Positions 45,722 to 56,500 of a stretch of DNA of 64,000 nt are shown here, piece by piece. Position numbers and translations under genes: made by a program. Under the pieces are notes generated by a model. It saw nothing but the letters and a program-made list of their open reading frames with translations. It searched no databases and had not been told where the DNA came from. How positions within the stretch are numbered: the first letter of the stretch is position 1; each line of letters begins with the position of its first letter. The stretch comes from JAJRRL01 sp047404195 (GTDB taxonomy: Bacteria > Pseudomonadota > Gammaproteobacteria > JAJRRL01): the NCBI GenBank assembly GCA_047404195.1, contig JBDOIU010000002.1, forward strand, positions 117,586 through 181,585, read 5' to 3'.

Positions 45722-46876
45722 AACAAGCAGCAAGGCGATCACTCGACAATGAGCGTGGCTCAGGTGTTGACCAATGGTTGTGTTTGGCATTGATTTTTTT
45801 TGCTATTGATTGGCTTCGTGATGGTGGCTTCCACGTCAATGGTCATTTCTGATCATCAATTCCATACCCCTTTTCATTTCGTATCACGAGAAGTCATCTA
45901 CTTATGTTTGGGTATTGTGGCCATGGTACTCACCGTGTTAGTGCCTATGGTGCGTTGGCAGGCGATGGCGCCGTGGGCCTTGTTGTTGGGACTGGCATGT
46001 TTGGTGGTTGTGTTACTGCCAGGTTTGGCGCATACGGTGAATGGTAGCCGGCGTTGGTTGGCCTTGCCTTTTTTCACCATTCAGGCGTCTGAGATCATGA
46101 TGTTGTCTTTGGTGTTGTTCTTGGCCAGTTACGCGACTAAACATGCAGAGCGTTTGCGTACACAGTCGTTGGCGTTGCTACCCCCGTTGGCTGTCTGTGG
46201 CTTAACAACGCTGTTGCTACTACTTGAGCCAAATTTTGGTTCTGCCGCCATTGCCATGTTAATGACATTGAGTGTGTTGTTTTTAGCACAAGCACCGCGG
46301 CGTGCGTTCATACTATTATCGCTTGCTGTTGCGTGTCTGGTTGTTGCGTTGGTACTGTGGTCACCCTATCGCCTAACGCGTTTGATGGCATTCATGCATC
46401 CTTGGCGCGATGCCTTTGGCTCTGGCTACCAGTTGACACAATCCTTAATTGCTTTTGGGCGTGGTGGTTTGTTTGGGGTAGGGCTGGGTAATGGTTTACA
46501 AAAATTATATTATTTGCCAGAAGCACATACCGACTTCATTTACGCGGTGATTGCAGAAGAGTTTGGTTTATTTGGTGCGGTGGTTGTTTTATTTTTATTG
46601 GCGCTGTTCATCGTGCGTGCCTTGCATTTGGGTGATCGTTGTCGGCAGCAAGGGGCTTTATTTTCAGCTTACATATGCTTCGCCATCGGCACATGGTTTG
46701 CTTACCAAGTCACGATCAACCTGGGAGTGAATATGGGTTTACTGCCGACTAAGGGATTGACCTTGCCATTTGTCAGTTATGGTGGCAGTAGCTTACTGGT
46801 ATCTTGTATAGCAGCAGGTTTGCTTATGCGAGTGGCTTATGAGCTCAGTCAGCGACCCATAAAGAGGTGCTCATGA
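45718..46876 (+). CDS. ftsW: Lipid II polymerase/divisome protein FtsW, interrupted by a frameshift
   Basis: SEDS-family membrane protein polymerising septal peptidoglycan. The frame opens at TTG 45718, overlapping the murD stop, with GGGAG seven bases upstream. It encodes a typical FtsW start (to VDQWLCLALIFF). The frame is then lost at a run of eight T (45794-45801). The rest (from IGFVMVASTSM to the stop at 46876) lies one base ahead; removing one T gives a continuous ~385-aa FtsW. Downstream motifs are intact: NGSRRWL, LEPNFGSA, GSGYQLTQSLIAFGRGGLFGVGLG and the terminal VSYGGSSL. It may be a real mutation, slippage at the T-run, or a sequencing error. The stop overlaps the next gene (ATGA). 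Confidence 0.85.
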
Positions 46877-49434
46877 GCAAGAAACAAGCGCAGTGTATTG
46901 TCATTGCAGCAGGTGGCAGTGGTGGTCATATCTTTCCAGGCGTCGCCGTTGGGCGGGCATTACAAAAAGATGGTTGTCGGGTCGTTTGGTTTGGTACCAC
47001 GGATGCCAAGACGCGGGCTTGGGTGCCAGCGGATTTTACTTACCAGCCTATTCCAATGCGACCTTGGCGTGGTGGTGGGCTTTGGCGCAAATTAACAGGT
47101 TGTGTTGCATTGTTGCGTTCATCTGTGCGGTCTTTGTGGCATCTATGGCGGTATCGTCCAGCAATGGTGATCACTTTTGGGGGTTATGTGACAGTACCGG
47201 TTGGCTGTGCTGCTTGGCTATGTCGCATTCCATTGGTAACGCATGAGCAGAATAGCCGAGCGGGTTTGGCTAACCGTGTTTTATCCCGCTTTGCGCGCTG
47301 TCTTTTGACAGCTGACCCAGCAGCTTATGCCAAACAGTTGGCTGCCATTACCTGTGGTAATCCTGTGCGTGAGGATTGCCAGCAAGTCATGCCAGATTTC
47401 ACACAAGCGATTGAGACAGAGCGACCATTGCGTTTGTTGGTTTTGGGAGGCAGTCAGGGAGCACAGGCCATTAATACTCGGGTCGAAGCGTTACTGGCAC
47501 ATTGCCGAGCAGTTGGGTTTGCGATCAGTTGTCGGCATCAGTGTGGGCAAGCAGATTATGCGCATTTGCGAGCAGTTTATGCTGATGCTGCTGGGGTTGA
47601 GGCGATTGCCTTTATTCAGGATATGCGAGCTGCTTATGAATGGGCGGATCTGGTTTTATGTCGTGCTGGCGCCATGACATTGGCTGAATGTGCTGCCATG
47701 GCCGTGCCCAGTATCTTGCTGCCATTGCCGACAGCCGTTGACAATCATCAGCAGCATAATGCAGAGACTTACGCCCAGAATGCAGCAGCATGGGTCATTG
47801 CGCAGGATGACTTTGAGGTGGCAACAGTATTGAGTTGGCTGCAGACATTTCAGCAGGATCCAGTGCAACGCCGACAGATGGCGCAGGCGGCATATGCTCA
47901 GCACCGCGCGGGTGTGACCACCCATATCTTGAGTGTTTGCTATCGGCAATTGCGTACTGCAGCGACTGTCTCACGCTACCGTACTGCACTCAGGCGATTA
48001 GTGGCGGAAGAGTCTGCCTATTGTCAGGCTCAATGTGCTGGTGTGCGGCGTATTCATTGTGTTGGTATTGGCGGTATGGGGATGTCCGGTTTGGCAGAGT
48101 GGTTGTTAGCGAAAGGCTATCAAATCACGGGTTCAGACACTTCCGATAGTGAGCGTTGCGCACATTTGCGTTCATTGGGTGTACAGATCCATCGTGGACA
48201 TGCCGCGGCACATGTTGCCAATGCGCAGTTGTGTGTGTATACCAGCGCTGTGACAGCGGATCATGTTGAGTTACGGGCGGCTAGAGCAGCTGGTATTCCT
48301 TGTTTTCGCCGTGGTGAGGTTTTGGCTGCGCTAGCCAATGAACAGCCCAACCTGGTCGTGTCTGGTACACATGGTAAAACCACAACAACGGCCATGTTAT
48401 GTCATTTGTTGCAGCAGCAAGGGCCAACCAGCTACTACGTTGGTGCTGAGTTGGCCGGGGCAGCAAGTACAGCAGCGTTATATGATGGTGAAATTTGCGT
48501 CTTAGAGTCCGATGAAAGTGATGGTTCATTCATGTGTTTATTGCCGCAATGTTTGATTGTTACGAACATTGATGTGGATCATTTAGCGGCATATGATGGG
48601 TGTTTTGAAGTGCTGAAGCGCAGCTTTATTGCTCTGATAGAGCGTTTACCCAGCGATGGTTTGGCGATTCTATGTGCTGATGACCCCGGTGTACAGGCAA
48701 TTTTGCCATCAGTGACATCGCCATGCCTCACCTACGGTTTCTCTGCGCATGCTGACGTGGTTTTGTCTGATTATGGTGTGGTTAATGGTCATGCAAAGGC
48801 ACAATGCTGCTTGCCAGATGGTGAGTCAGTGTCTGTGCAAATACCATTGCCTGGGCAACACAATATTTTAAATGCCACCGCAGCGATTTGTGCGCAGCAT
48901 TGGGCGGCCAAGCAGCATGGTTTTCAACGCAATATCAATTTCAGTGGTTTTCAAGGCGTCAAGCGACGTTTGACACTGCATGGTGATACTGATATAGCCG
49001 GTCGAACGGCATTGTTGTTAGAAGATTATGGGCATCACCCACGTGAAATAGCGGTGACCATTGATGCTGTTCGATCTGCTTGGCCAGAGCGACGTATTTG
49101 TATGGTGTTTCAGCCACACCGCTACTCAAGAACAGCATCACTCTGGAATGAGTTTGTGCAGGTTTTAGCGCAGGTGGATTGTTTGATTTTGTTACCGATT
49201 TATGCGGCATCAGAAGCACCCGTTGATGGGGTTACCAGTGTGAGGCTGGCAAAAGAGATCGCAGAGCAGGCAGCAACACCACCATTGTTGACTGGTGAAA
49301 CAGAGATCATGGGATGTTTAGCAACTCATATGCGGGACAATGATATCCTGCTACTGCAAGGTGCTGGCAGTGTCGGGTCACTGGCTGGCACATTACAAAC
49401 CAGCCAGATTGCCGCCACAGTAGAAGCCGGTTAG
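46873..49434 (+). CDS. murG-murC: Fused MurG glycosyltransferase and MurC ligase
   Basis: One 853-aa polypeptide. Residues 1-375 are MurG, which converts lipid I to lipid II, with GGSGGHIFPG, GGYVTVPV, HEQNSRAGLANR, GGSQGAQAIN, CRAGAMTLAE and TAVDNHQQHNA. Residues from about 390 are MurC, which adds L-Ala to UDP-MurNAc, with HCVGIGGMGMSGLAEWL, P-loop SGTHGKTTTTAM, ESDESDGSF, NIDVDHL, GVKRR and YGHHPREI. Both active sites look complete, and the join (about residues 370-390) has no stop. AGAGG precedes the ATG. In most gammaproteobacteria these are two genes followed by murB and ddl; both of those are missing here. Confidence 0.95.
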   Translation: MSKKQAQCIVIAAGGSGGHIFPGVAVGRALQKDGCRVVWFGTTDAKTRAWVPADFTYQPIPMRPWRGGGLWRKLTGCVALLRSSVRSLWHLWRYRPAMVITFGGYVTVPVGCAAWLCRIPLVTHEQNSRAGLANRVLSRFARCLLTADPAAYAKQLAAITCGNPVREDCQQVMPDFTQAIETERPLRLLVLGGSQGAQAINTRVEALLAHCRAVGFAISCRHQCGQADYAHLRAVYADAAGVEAIAFIQDMRAAYEWADLVLCRAGAMTLAECAAMAVPSILLPLPTAVDNHQQHNAETYAQNAAAWVIAQDDFEVATVLSWLQTFQQDPVQRRQMAQAAYAQHRAGVTTHILSVCYRQLRTAATVSRYRTALRRLVAEESAYCQAQCAGVRRIHCVGIGGMGMSGLAEWLLAKGYQITGSDTSDSERCAHLRSLGVQIHRGHAAAHVANAQLCVYTSAVTADHVELRAARAAGIPCFRRGEVLAALANEQPNLVVSGTHGKTTTTAMLCHLLQQQGPTSYYVGAELAGAASTAALYDGEICVLESDESDGSFMCLLPQCLIVTNIDVDHLAAYDGCFEVLKRSFIALIERLPSDGLAILCADDPGVQAILPSVTSPCLTYGFSAHADVVLSDYGVVNGHAKAQCCLPDGESVSVQIPLPGQHNILNATAAICAQHWAAKQHGFQRNINFSGFQGVKRRLTLHGDTDIAGRTALLLEDYGHHPREIAVTIDAVRSAWPERRICMVFQPHRYSRTASLWNEFVQVLAQVDCLILLPIYAASEAPVDGVTSVRLAKEIAEQAATPPLLTGETEIMGCLATHMRDNDILLLQGAGSVGSLAGTLQTSQIAATVEAG

Positions 49435-49467
49435 CATGGTTTAAAGTGTCATTCACGGGAGAGGCCG

Positions 49468-50256
49468 ATGGCTTGGCAGCAGCAACAAGCAACCAGACAC
49501 ACTGATGGAGCGCAGCAAGCATCAGTCGTGCAGGTGCGCCGACATTATTGCTTCCTCATTATTGGGGTCTTGGCCGCATTTGTGGCTGCATTTATCTGTG
49601 GCTGGCTGCTTTTGACAAGTCCACGTTTCGCTTTTCGGCAAGTGCATTTGTATCGTCAGGGGCATCACACCACCATCGCCGAGATTACTTACCTTTTGGC
49701 GCAACAGCAGCAGCAAAACTTTTTTGCCATGAATACGCACCGTTTACATCAGCAACTCATGTTGCTACCATGGGTGAAGCAAGTGGCTGTGCGACGTGTT
49801 TGGCCAGACCGCTTAGACATTGTATTAAAAGAAAAGCGTGCCATCGCTGTTTGGAATGAGGAGTGGTTGTTAGATGAACAGAAAAAGCCATTTCACCCGC
49901 CCATGTCAAGCTTTCCACAAAAGTTGCCGATATTGTCTGCTGAGTCATTGTCACCTGAACAAGTTTGGGGCACCTATCAGAATATCAGCCAGCTATTGGG
50001 GCAGCATCAGTTGGTGTGTCACAGTATCAGTGAAGAGTCGCCTTCTTCTTGGCGTATTGATTTGCAGCAGCAGACACAAATTCATGTCGCACAAAAGCAT
50101 GCGCGGCATATTTTGGCGCGTTGGCTTGCGCGCACAGGTAAAAAATTGTTACCACGCATGCAGCAAATTGCGCGAATTGATCTACGTTACAACAATGGAA
50201 TGGCCATTCAATGGCGTCACCCAAGCAGTCATCAGCACGATGTCGGCAGATTTTAG
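49468..50256 (+). CDS. ftsQ: Cell division protein FtsQ
   Basis: Bitopic divisome protein linking FtsB/FtsL to early proteins. 262 aa: a short Gln-rich cytoplasmic tail, one membrane helix (about residues 29-51), a POTRA domain (FAFRQVHLYRQGHHTTI...), then the FtsQ beta domain with LPWVKQVAVRRVWPDRLDIVLKE typical of the family. GAGAGG precedes the ATG. It lies 34 bp after the murG-murC fusion. Confidence 0.92.
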   Translation: MAWQQQQATRHTDGAQQASVVQVRRHYCFLIIGVLAAFVAAFICGWLLLTSPRFAFRQVHLYRQGHHTTIAEITYLLAQQQQQNFFAMNTHRLHQQLMLLPWVKQVAVRRVWPDRLDIVLKEKRAIAVWNEEWLLDEQKKPFHPPMSSFPQKLPILSAESLSPEQVWGTYQNISQLLGQHQLVCHSISEESPSSWRIDLQQQTQIHVAQKHARHILARWLARTGKKLLPRMQQIARIDLRYNNGMAIQWRHPSSHQHDVGRF

Positions 50257-50433
50257 TACATAAAAAAAACAATCAGAGCAAAAATGCACAAAAACAACCA
50301 TAAAATGTGGCTTAAAGTGTTCTTTTGTAAGCATTTTCTCTAGTGTATTGGTACCTAATTAACTATACTAACAACATTATGCGTGCGGGCAGTGGTGCCT
50401 GTGACGTCTGTGTATGATGGAGAGCGTTGAATA

Positions 50434-51663
50434 ATGGCAAGCAAAGATGATGGTTTGATTGTTGCCCTAGATATTGGCACCAGTAAGGTAGCGGCATTTG
50501 TAGGTGAAGTGAATGCGCAGGGCGGCATTGATGTGATTGGTTTTGGTTCACACCCTTCCCGTGGTTTGAAACGTGGGGTAGTGGTCAATATTGAAGCGAC
50601 TGTGACAGCGATCAAGCGGGCAGTAGAAGAGGCAGAGCTGATGGCTGGTTGTCATATCCATTCTTGCTTCACTGGCATCTCAGGCAGTCATATACAGAGT
50701 TTGAATTCACATGGTATCGTAGCCATTCGTGATAGAGAGGTTCAGTCCACTGATGTCGATAGGGTCATTGATGCTGCCAAGGCGGTTGCCATTCCGACTA
50801 ACCAGAAAATTTTGCATGTTTTACCGCAGGCATTTACCGTTGATAATGAAGACGGTGTGCGAGAGCCAGTCGGCATGTCTGGTGTGCGTCTAGAATCACG
50901 TGTACATATTGTAACAGGTGCAGTCAGTGCTGCGCAGAATATTGCTAAATGTGTTTCACGCTGCGGTTTGGCCGTGGGCGATATCGTATTAGAGCAGTTG
51001 GCATCCAGCTATGCTGTGCTCAGCGATGATGAAAAAGAGTTGGGTGTTTGTTTGATCGATATCGGTGGAGGCACCACTGACATCGCCATATTCACAGAAG
51101 GTGCCATTCGTCACACAGCAGTGATTCCCATTGCGGGCGATCATGTGACCAACGATATTGCCATGGCAATTCGTACGCCCACGTCACACGCAGAGCAGTT
51201 GAAGTGCTTACATGGGTGCGCTATGTCAACACATGTAGCAGCTGATGCGGAGATCGAAGTGCCAACAGTGTCTGCGCGTTCTATGCGGCGTGTGTCGAAG
51301 CGTGCACTATCACAAATCATCGAGGCACGTTATGAAGAGTTATTTTCAATTATTTCTGCCGAGTTACGCCGCAGTGGCTTCTCAGAAAGCCTGGCAGGTG
51401 GTATCGTATTGACTGGTGGTGCCGCTCAAATGCCGCGTTTACTGGCGTTGGCAGAGCAAACCTTGCAATCTTCTGTCCGTTTGGGTAAACCTGTGCATAT
51501 TGGTGGACTGCCAAGTGTGATGGAGAATCCGAGCTACGCCACGGGTGCGGGTTTATTGTTGCATGGCTATCGCAGTCATCAGCAGACACAGAATTATTTG
51601 GACCTTGAAAGTAGCGCTGGTCTTTGGGCACGTATGCGCAGCTGGTTTCAAGGTAATTTTTAA
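50434..51663 (+). CDS. ftsA: Cell division protein FtsA
   Basis: Actin-like ATPase tethering FtsZ to the membrane. 409 aa with phosphate-1 VALDIGTSKVAAFVG, the 1C/SHS2 insert, phosphate-2 CLIDIGGGTTDIAIF, adenosine motif GGIVLTGGAAQMP, and the C-terminal amphipathic membrane-targeting helix (GLWARMRSWFQGNF). The 177-bp space after ftsQ contains an A/T-rich run with a TATACT (50364-50369) that might be an internal promoter. ftsZ follows after 25 bp. Confidence 0.96.
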   Translation: MASKDDGLIVALDIGTSKVAAFVGEVNAQGGIDVIGFGSHPSRGLKRGVVVNIEATVTAIKRAVEEAELMAGCHIHSCFTGISGSHIQSLNSHGIVAIRDREVQSTDVDRVIDAAKAVAIPTNQKILHVLPQAFTVDNEDGVREPVGMSGVRLESRVHIVTGAVSAAQNIAKCVSRCGLAVGDIVLEQLASSYAVLSDDEKELGVCLIDIGGGTTDIAIFTEGAIRHTAVIPIAGDHVTNDIAMAIRTPTSHAEQLKCLHGCAMSTHVAADAEIEVPTVSARSMRRVSKRALSQIIEARYEELFSIISAELRRSGFSESLAGGIVLTGGAAQMPRLLALAEQTLQSSVRLGKPVHIGGLPSVMENPSYATGAGLLLHGYRSHQQTQNYLDLESSAGLWARMRSWFQGNF

Positions 51664-51688
51664 ACTTTATTTAGAGGGAGACAGAATT

Positions 51689-52843
51689 ATGTTTCAAGTA
51701 GAAGATGTTGCATCACAAGAGGCGAAAATCACGGTTATAGGCCTGGGTGGCGGTGGTAGTAATGCCGTTGAGCACATGGTTGCGCAAGGCATTGACGGTG
51801 TAGAGTTCATTTGTTGTAACACAGATGTACAGGCGCTCGGACGCTCTAATGCCAATAAAGTGATTCAGATTGGTGAAGAGTTGACACGTGGACTGGGTGC
51901 TGGTGCAAATCCTGAAGTGGGTCGGCAGGCTGCTGAAGAGAATCGAGAGCGTTTGCGTGAAGTATTGCAAGGCAGTGATATGATATTTTTAACTGCCGGT
52001 ATGGGTGGTGGAACAGGTACCGGTTCTGCACCAATTGTCGCAGAAATAGCGAAAGAAATGGGCATATTGACGGTGGCTGTGGTCACAAAACCATTTGCGT
52101 TCGAGGGCCGTAAACGCATGGAAATTGCCAATAAAGGCGTGAATGCTTTAGCCAGTTATGTGGATTCCTTGATCACCATTCCAAATAATAAATTATTGAA
52201 TGTGCTCGGTAAGAATATTTCATTATTAGATGCATTCAAAGCAGCAAACAATGTGTTATATGGTGCAGTGCAAGGTATCGCTGACTTGATCACACGTCCA
52301 GGTTTGATCAACGTTGACTTTGCTGACGTGCGCACGGTGATGTCTGAAATGGGCATGGCCATGATGGGGACAGGTGTCAGCCGAGGTGAGAATCGCGCTT
52401 TAGAAGCGGCCGAGTCAGCTATTGCCAGTCCGTTATTGGAAGACATCAACTTCAGTGGTGCGCAAGGCGTATTGGTCAATATCACTGCCGGAATGGATAT
52501 GTCCATTGGTGAGTTTGAAGTAGTTGGTGAAGCCATTAAATCATTTGCATCTGATACAGCCACTGTTGTTGTGGGAACAGTCATTGACTCTGAAATGCCT
52601 GAAGGTGAGTTGCGTGTCACCGTTGTAGTGACAGGTTTAGGCCAAAAAGGCAAGCAAGCCACTGAAGTCGGTCTGAAAAAAGCCATTCATGCTGTGCGTG
52701 CAGATGGTCAAGTCGATTATCGCCAACTAGATCGTCCAGCTATTGTGCGTAACCAAGAAGCAGCGCAACTTGTTGGTGCCGGTGTTGAAGACGAAGATGA
52801 ATATCTCAGTATTCCAGCATTCTTACGTCGCGAAGACAGTTAG
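51689..52843 (+). CDS. ftsZ: Cell division GTPase FtsZ
   Basis: Tubulin homologue forming the Z-ring. 384 aa from ATG 51689, which has GAGGGAG eight bases upstream; a longer frame reaches back into ftsA but is spurious. GTP-binding motifs are GLGGGGSNAVEHM and the tubulin signature GMGGGTGTGSAP; the T7-loop catalytic residues are in NVDFADVRTVM. The C-terminal peptide DEYLSIPAFLRRE binds FtsA and ZipA. lpxC, the usual next gene, is absent. Confidence 0.98.
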   Translation: MFQVEDVASQEAKITVIGLGGGGSNAVEHMVAQGIDGVEFICCNTDVQALGRSNANKVIQIGEELTRGLGAGANPEVGRQAAEENRERLREVLQGSDMIFLTAGMGGGTGTGSAPIVAEIAKEMGILTVAVVTKPFAFEGRKRMEIANKGVNALASYVDSLITIPNNKLLNVLGKNISLLDAFKAANNVLYGAVQGIADLITRPGLINVDFADVRTVMSEMGMAMMGTGVSRGENRALEAAESAIASPLLEDINFSGAQGVLVNITAGMDMSIGEFEVVGEAIKSFASDTATVVVGTVIDSEMPEGELRVTVVVTGLGQKGKQATEVGLKKAIHAVRADGQVDYRQLDRPAIVRNQEAAQLVGAGVEDEDEYLSIPAFLRREDS

Positions 52844-52892
52844 TCTTTAGGCTAAAGATTGACTGAAGGTTGGGGCCACTCAACGTGGCCCT
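52844..52892 (+). terminator. Two hairpins downstream of ftsZ
   Basis: TCTTTAG/CTAAAGA with a one-base loop (52844-52858) is followed by GGGCCAC/GTGGCCC with a TCAAC loop (52873-52891). The second is G/C-rich, but the T-run after it is poor. It plausibly ends the division-cluster transcript. Confidence 0.5.
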
Positions 52893-52934
52893 ATTGCGTA
52901 TCGTTTTGTATGATGACTATAGGGGGAATCCTGA

Positions 52935-53441
52935 ATGAATGGTGTTATTGAATCTATCGTGACATGGTTAATTGCGAATGTATTTACATGGATGGCTATT
53001 TTGGCAATTGCACTGGGTTGTCTGAAAAAGCCAGTGGGTATGAATCGTTACGAGAATACCTTACGTTATTTGCTTTTGTGGTTTTGTGGCATAGCATTCA
53101 CTTGGTCTGGGATAATGCATTTGTGTCTCCCAAACTTGACTGCAGCCAAAATAGGTTGGGCACCATCACCGTTTCAATTTGAGGTAGGGCTTGCAAACTT
53201 AAGTGTAGCGGTATTGGGTTTTATGGCTTATGCAAAGCCAGAGCGCTTTTTTGCATTGACTGTTATATTGGCAACTGCAGTATTTACTGTTGGCGCTGGC
53301 GCTGGGCATATTTACCAGATAGTTACTGCACATAATCATGCTGAATCAAATGCGGGTGCGATTCTCTACACTGATATATTAGTGCCATTGATCATGCTGG
53401 TTTACTGGATGTTGTCTAAGCCAGCGGCAGATACGCGCTAA
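52935..53441 (+). CDS. DUF6790-like membrane protein
   Basis: 168 aa, five predicted membrane segments. The stretch AAKIGWAPSPFQFEVGLANL followed by a Gly-rich helix is characteristic of the DUF6790 group; no function is known. GGGGGA precedes the ATG. It sits between ftsZ and the giant gene on the same strand. Confidence 0.7.
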   Translation: MNGVIESIVTWLIANVFTWMAILAIALGCLKKPVGMNRYENTLRYLLLWFCGIAFTWSGIMHLCLPNLTAAKIGWAPSPFQFEVGLANLSVAVLGFMAYAKPERFFALTVILATAVFTVGAGAGHIYQIVTAHNHAESNAGAILYTDILVPLIMLVYWMLSKPAADTR

Positions 53442-53522
53442 ATGACACGTTATGCTGTTTGATAATAGCTATCTTGTCGATGGCGCCTAGTTTTGTTTTA
53501 ACGCATTACTCAGGGGAAAAAA

Positions 53523-56500
53523 ATGATAGCAATTACACAGTGTAAAATCCATTTAGACAAAGCAATTATTCTGCTAAGTACCAAAAAAAGCTATAAGATC
53601 GACTTTCACGATGGCCACTTAGATCTTTCTTGTTTGAGAGATGTCACTCAAATAGGGCCAAGAGCTTTCTTGGGTTTGAGCGAAATAAAGACAATGACTT
53701 TACCAGCAGGTGTGACGCGTATTGGGGAACTTGAGTTCCATGATTGTACTTTATTAGTACTGACGGCGTTACCAGCAGGAGTGACGCATATTGGGGACGG
53801 TGCGTTTGCTGGTTGTACTTCATTAGCACTGACGGCGTTGCCAGAGGGGGTGACGCATATTGGGGAATTTGCGTTTGCTGGTTGTACTTCATTAGCACTG
53901 ACGGCGTTGCCAGCAGGGGTGACGCGTATTTTGACATGTGTGTTTGGAGATTGTGCTTCATTAGCACTGACGGCGTTGCCGGCAGGGGTGACGTCTATTG
54001 GATGTGGTGCGTTTTATGGTTGTACTTCATTAGCACTGAAAGAAGTACCATTAGGGCTACAAAAAATTACGAGTGGTACATTTGAAGGTTGTAGCAAAAT
54101 AACGAGAATAACGGTTGCGCATGATTGTGACGTTGCTGGCGATGCTTTTCCAATAGGTTGTGAAATCACTAGGGTTGCAGCTAAGGAATGGAAAATTATT
54201 AGCTATGAACACAGAGATAATCAGAGGGTTGTTGTTACTCTGCAAAGTGTAGATAGTGCCCCTGAGCATATAAAAGAATTTGTTGAGTGGCAACCGTTTA
54301 GACATTCCACACCCATTTATCAGGATGGTGTACTTGACTTGAGTCGATTAAGTTTGTTTGCTCATGGTGCTGTGACTAAGATTGGTTGTTATGCATTCAG
54401 TGGATTTAAAGAATTAAAGTCAATAACCTTGCCAGGCACAGTGACTCATATCGAGGAAGGTGCATTTTCAAGCTGTGAACAGTTAACATCAATTGAATTG
54501 CCATTAGCACTGAATAGTATTCATGATACAGCGTTTTCTGATTGTAAAGGGATCGATTGGATCGTGTTGCCGAGAAACAACACTCAGTTTAGTTGTGAGG
54601 TATTTAAGAAGTGTAGTCGCATAAAAGTGATTTATTATTACCCAGGATGCAAGCCAGATGAACAATTCATGCAAGGTTTGCCAGCCAATATCCAGATCAT
54701 TGAAACATGTGATCATGAGCAATATTTTCAAATATTGCAGCCTAAATTGCAGCATTTTTCAGAAAATGGTGCGTCACAGCTCTCTGATGTGCCTGATGGT
54801 GATGGTGAGTTGGTTGTTGATGGCGCACGATTACGGTGGCGACAATATGATGGTGAAAAGCAAACAAAAAAAACAATTGTTTTGAGGTGGAAAGACACCT
54901 TGTTTCTGAAGGCCCATCGTTTCAAGGAATATCTTGCGTTACTGAGCAAGCTTTTGCGCGAAGGCCATGCACTGTATTGTTATTTTGATGGCACGTGTAT
55001 TCGTGTGACTGACCCTGATAAATTACAATGGACTCCTTGGTATTACAGTCCCGCTTCTGACAAGGAAATTTATGATGCATTTCATGCCCAAGTGGGCATT
55101 CCAGCTGATCAGCTGTACATGACAGATGATTTTTTGCATCCTGGTGGTGGTGAGCATGAGACAATATTAAACTTGTTCAAAGAGGTTGACCCACAAGATA
55201 GGTGCTTCATCTGTACTGCAGTACATCACTGGATAACTATGGGAAAGTCTGTGAATTTATGCGATGATCCACTTAATATTATGTGGGATTTACATCATTA
55301 CTCCAAAGAAGTTCATGCTGTATATAACACTGTTTTTGAGACGGATCTAGTTGGCGTTTGCATGATGACCGTGAATGCAATATCTAATCAGTTTGATGGC
55401 TTTGACTATAGTTTTTTTAGTGCAAATGATTTAGGTATAGTTGCTGACTCTAAACGGACTGGTTTGTATTCTTATATAAAGGTCACGATCAATTTTGATC
55501 ATACAGTAAGGACACATGAAGATCTTGACAAGCTATTCGCATCGCGTTCTAAAACGTCACATAAAGTGCTTTATATCGATTTAATTAACACTGTGCCACA
55601 GGATATTTTGGATAAATATACTTGTGTAAGCGTCATGCCTGAAAAAGATATTCGCAAACTTGAGGCTGAATTAAAAAAAAGTTACTGCTCATTGTTCGAT
55701 AGAGAAAAAATAGCGGGTATAGATAATGAGGTCATCGCGCAGTCCAATGCGTCAGGCAGCAGAAAGTCAGGTGGCAGACAATCTATCAGTAGCAAGAATG
55801 GCGGTCATGATCCAAATGTACCATCCATATGTGATACATTCATGGGGCACGACCCTGACTCACATTTTCAGGTGATTGATTATTGTCAGCCATTGGGTTG
55901 TGCGCCGGAAATCAGACCAGGGGTTATTCGCACAAAAGTATTTACATCGTTGAAGTTTTTCGAAGAGAACTCGGAGCGTTCTTTTCAATTAATGCGTGGC
56001 TCATTTGATTTACGTGATGTGACTGAGGGCAATCAAGTTACGGATGACTATCATGAGTATGTATTTGATGTGCCACTGATGGGAGGTAAACATTGGCAAA
56101 TGCTCCCTGACTATACCACATTAAATCAGGTCAGAGATGTGATATGTCAAGAAGGTTATCAGTTTGAGCTTATGTTTGATAAACATGCTCAGTCATATGT
56201 CATCCGTTTTCCTGAATTTGTGACAACATTGCCAATTAATATGCGATACCGTTTACGTGTTCCGATAAGTTGCTTTGGGTCAGAAAATTTGACGGAAAAG
56301 CAACGTCAGTTGCAAGCCGAACATAAAAAGTGGACGTCGCCTACTGTGTATCGATTTGAGTTGAGGCATACATCGGCAAAAAAACGCTTGAAAGAGATGC
56401 GTAACAAATCAGTCGGGGTATGTCGCCATAGGATGGTCTCATTTTACCATGCCTATCGTCAGAAGCGTAGCCGTCCAGTTCAGATGGTATATTCTCAAGT

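Noticed and set aside
45800..46876. Independent gene starting at the TTG at 45800
   Set aside because: No ribosome site, and the sequence lacks the first FtsW helix, which is found just upstream in another frame; a frameshift explains it better.
51545..51688. N-terminal extension of FtsZ
   Set aside because: It overlaps the end of ftsA, has no FtsZ similarity, and the ATG at 51689 has a strong ribosome site.
53644..53967. Minus-strand ORF with regular repeats opposite the LRR region
   Set aside because: It mirrors the tandem 69-bp repeats of the sense gene; repeats without stops create an open antisense frame.
53760..54035. CRISPR-like regular repeats
   Set aside because: Units abut without unique spacers and are in frame with an LRR protein, so they are coding repeats.
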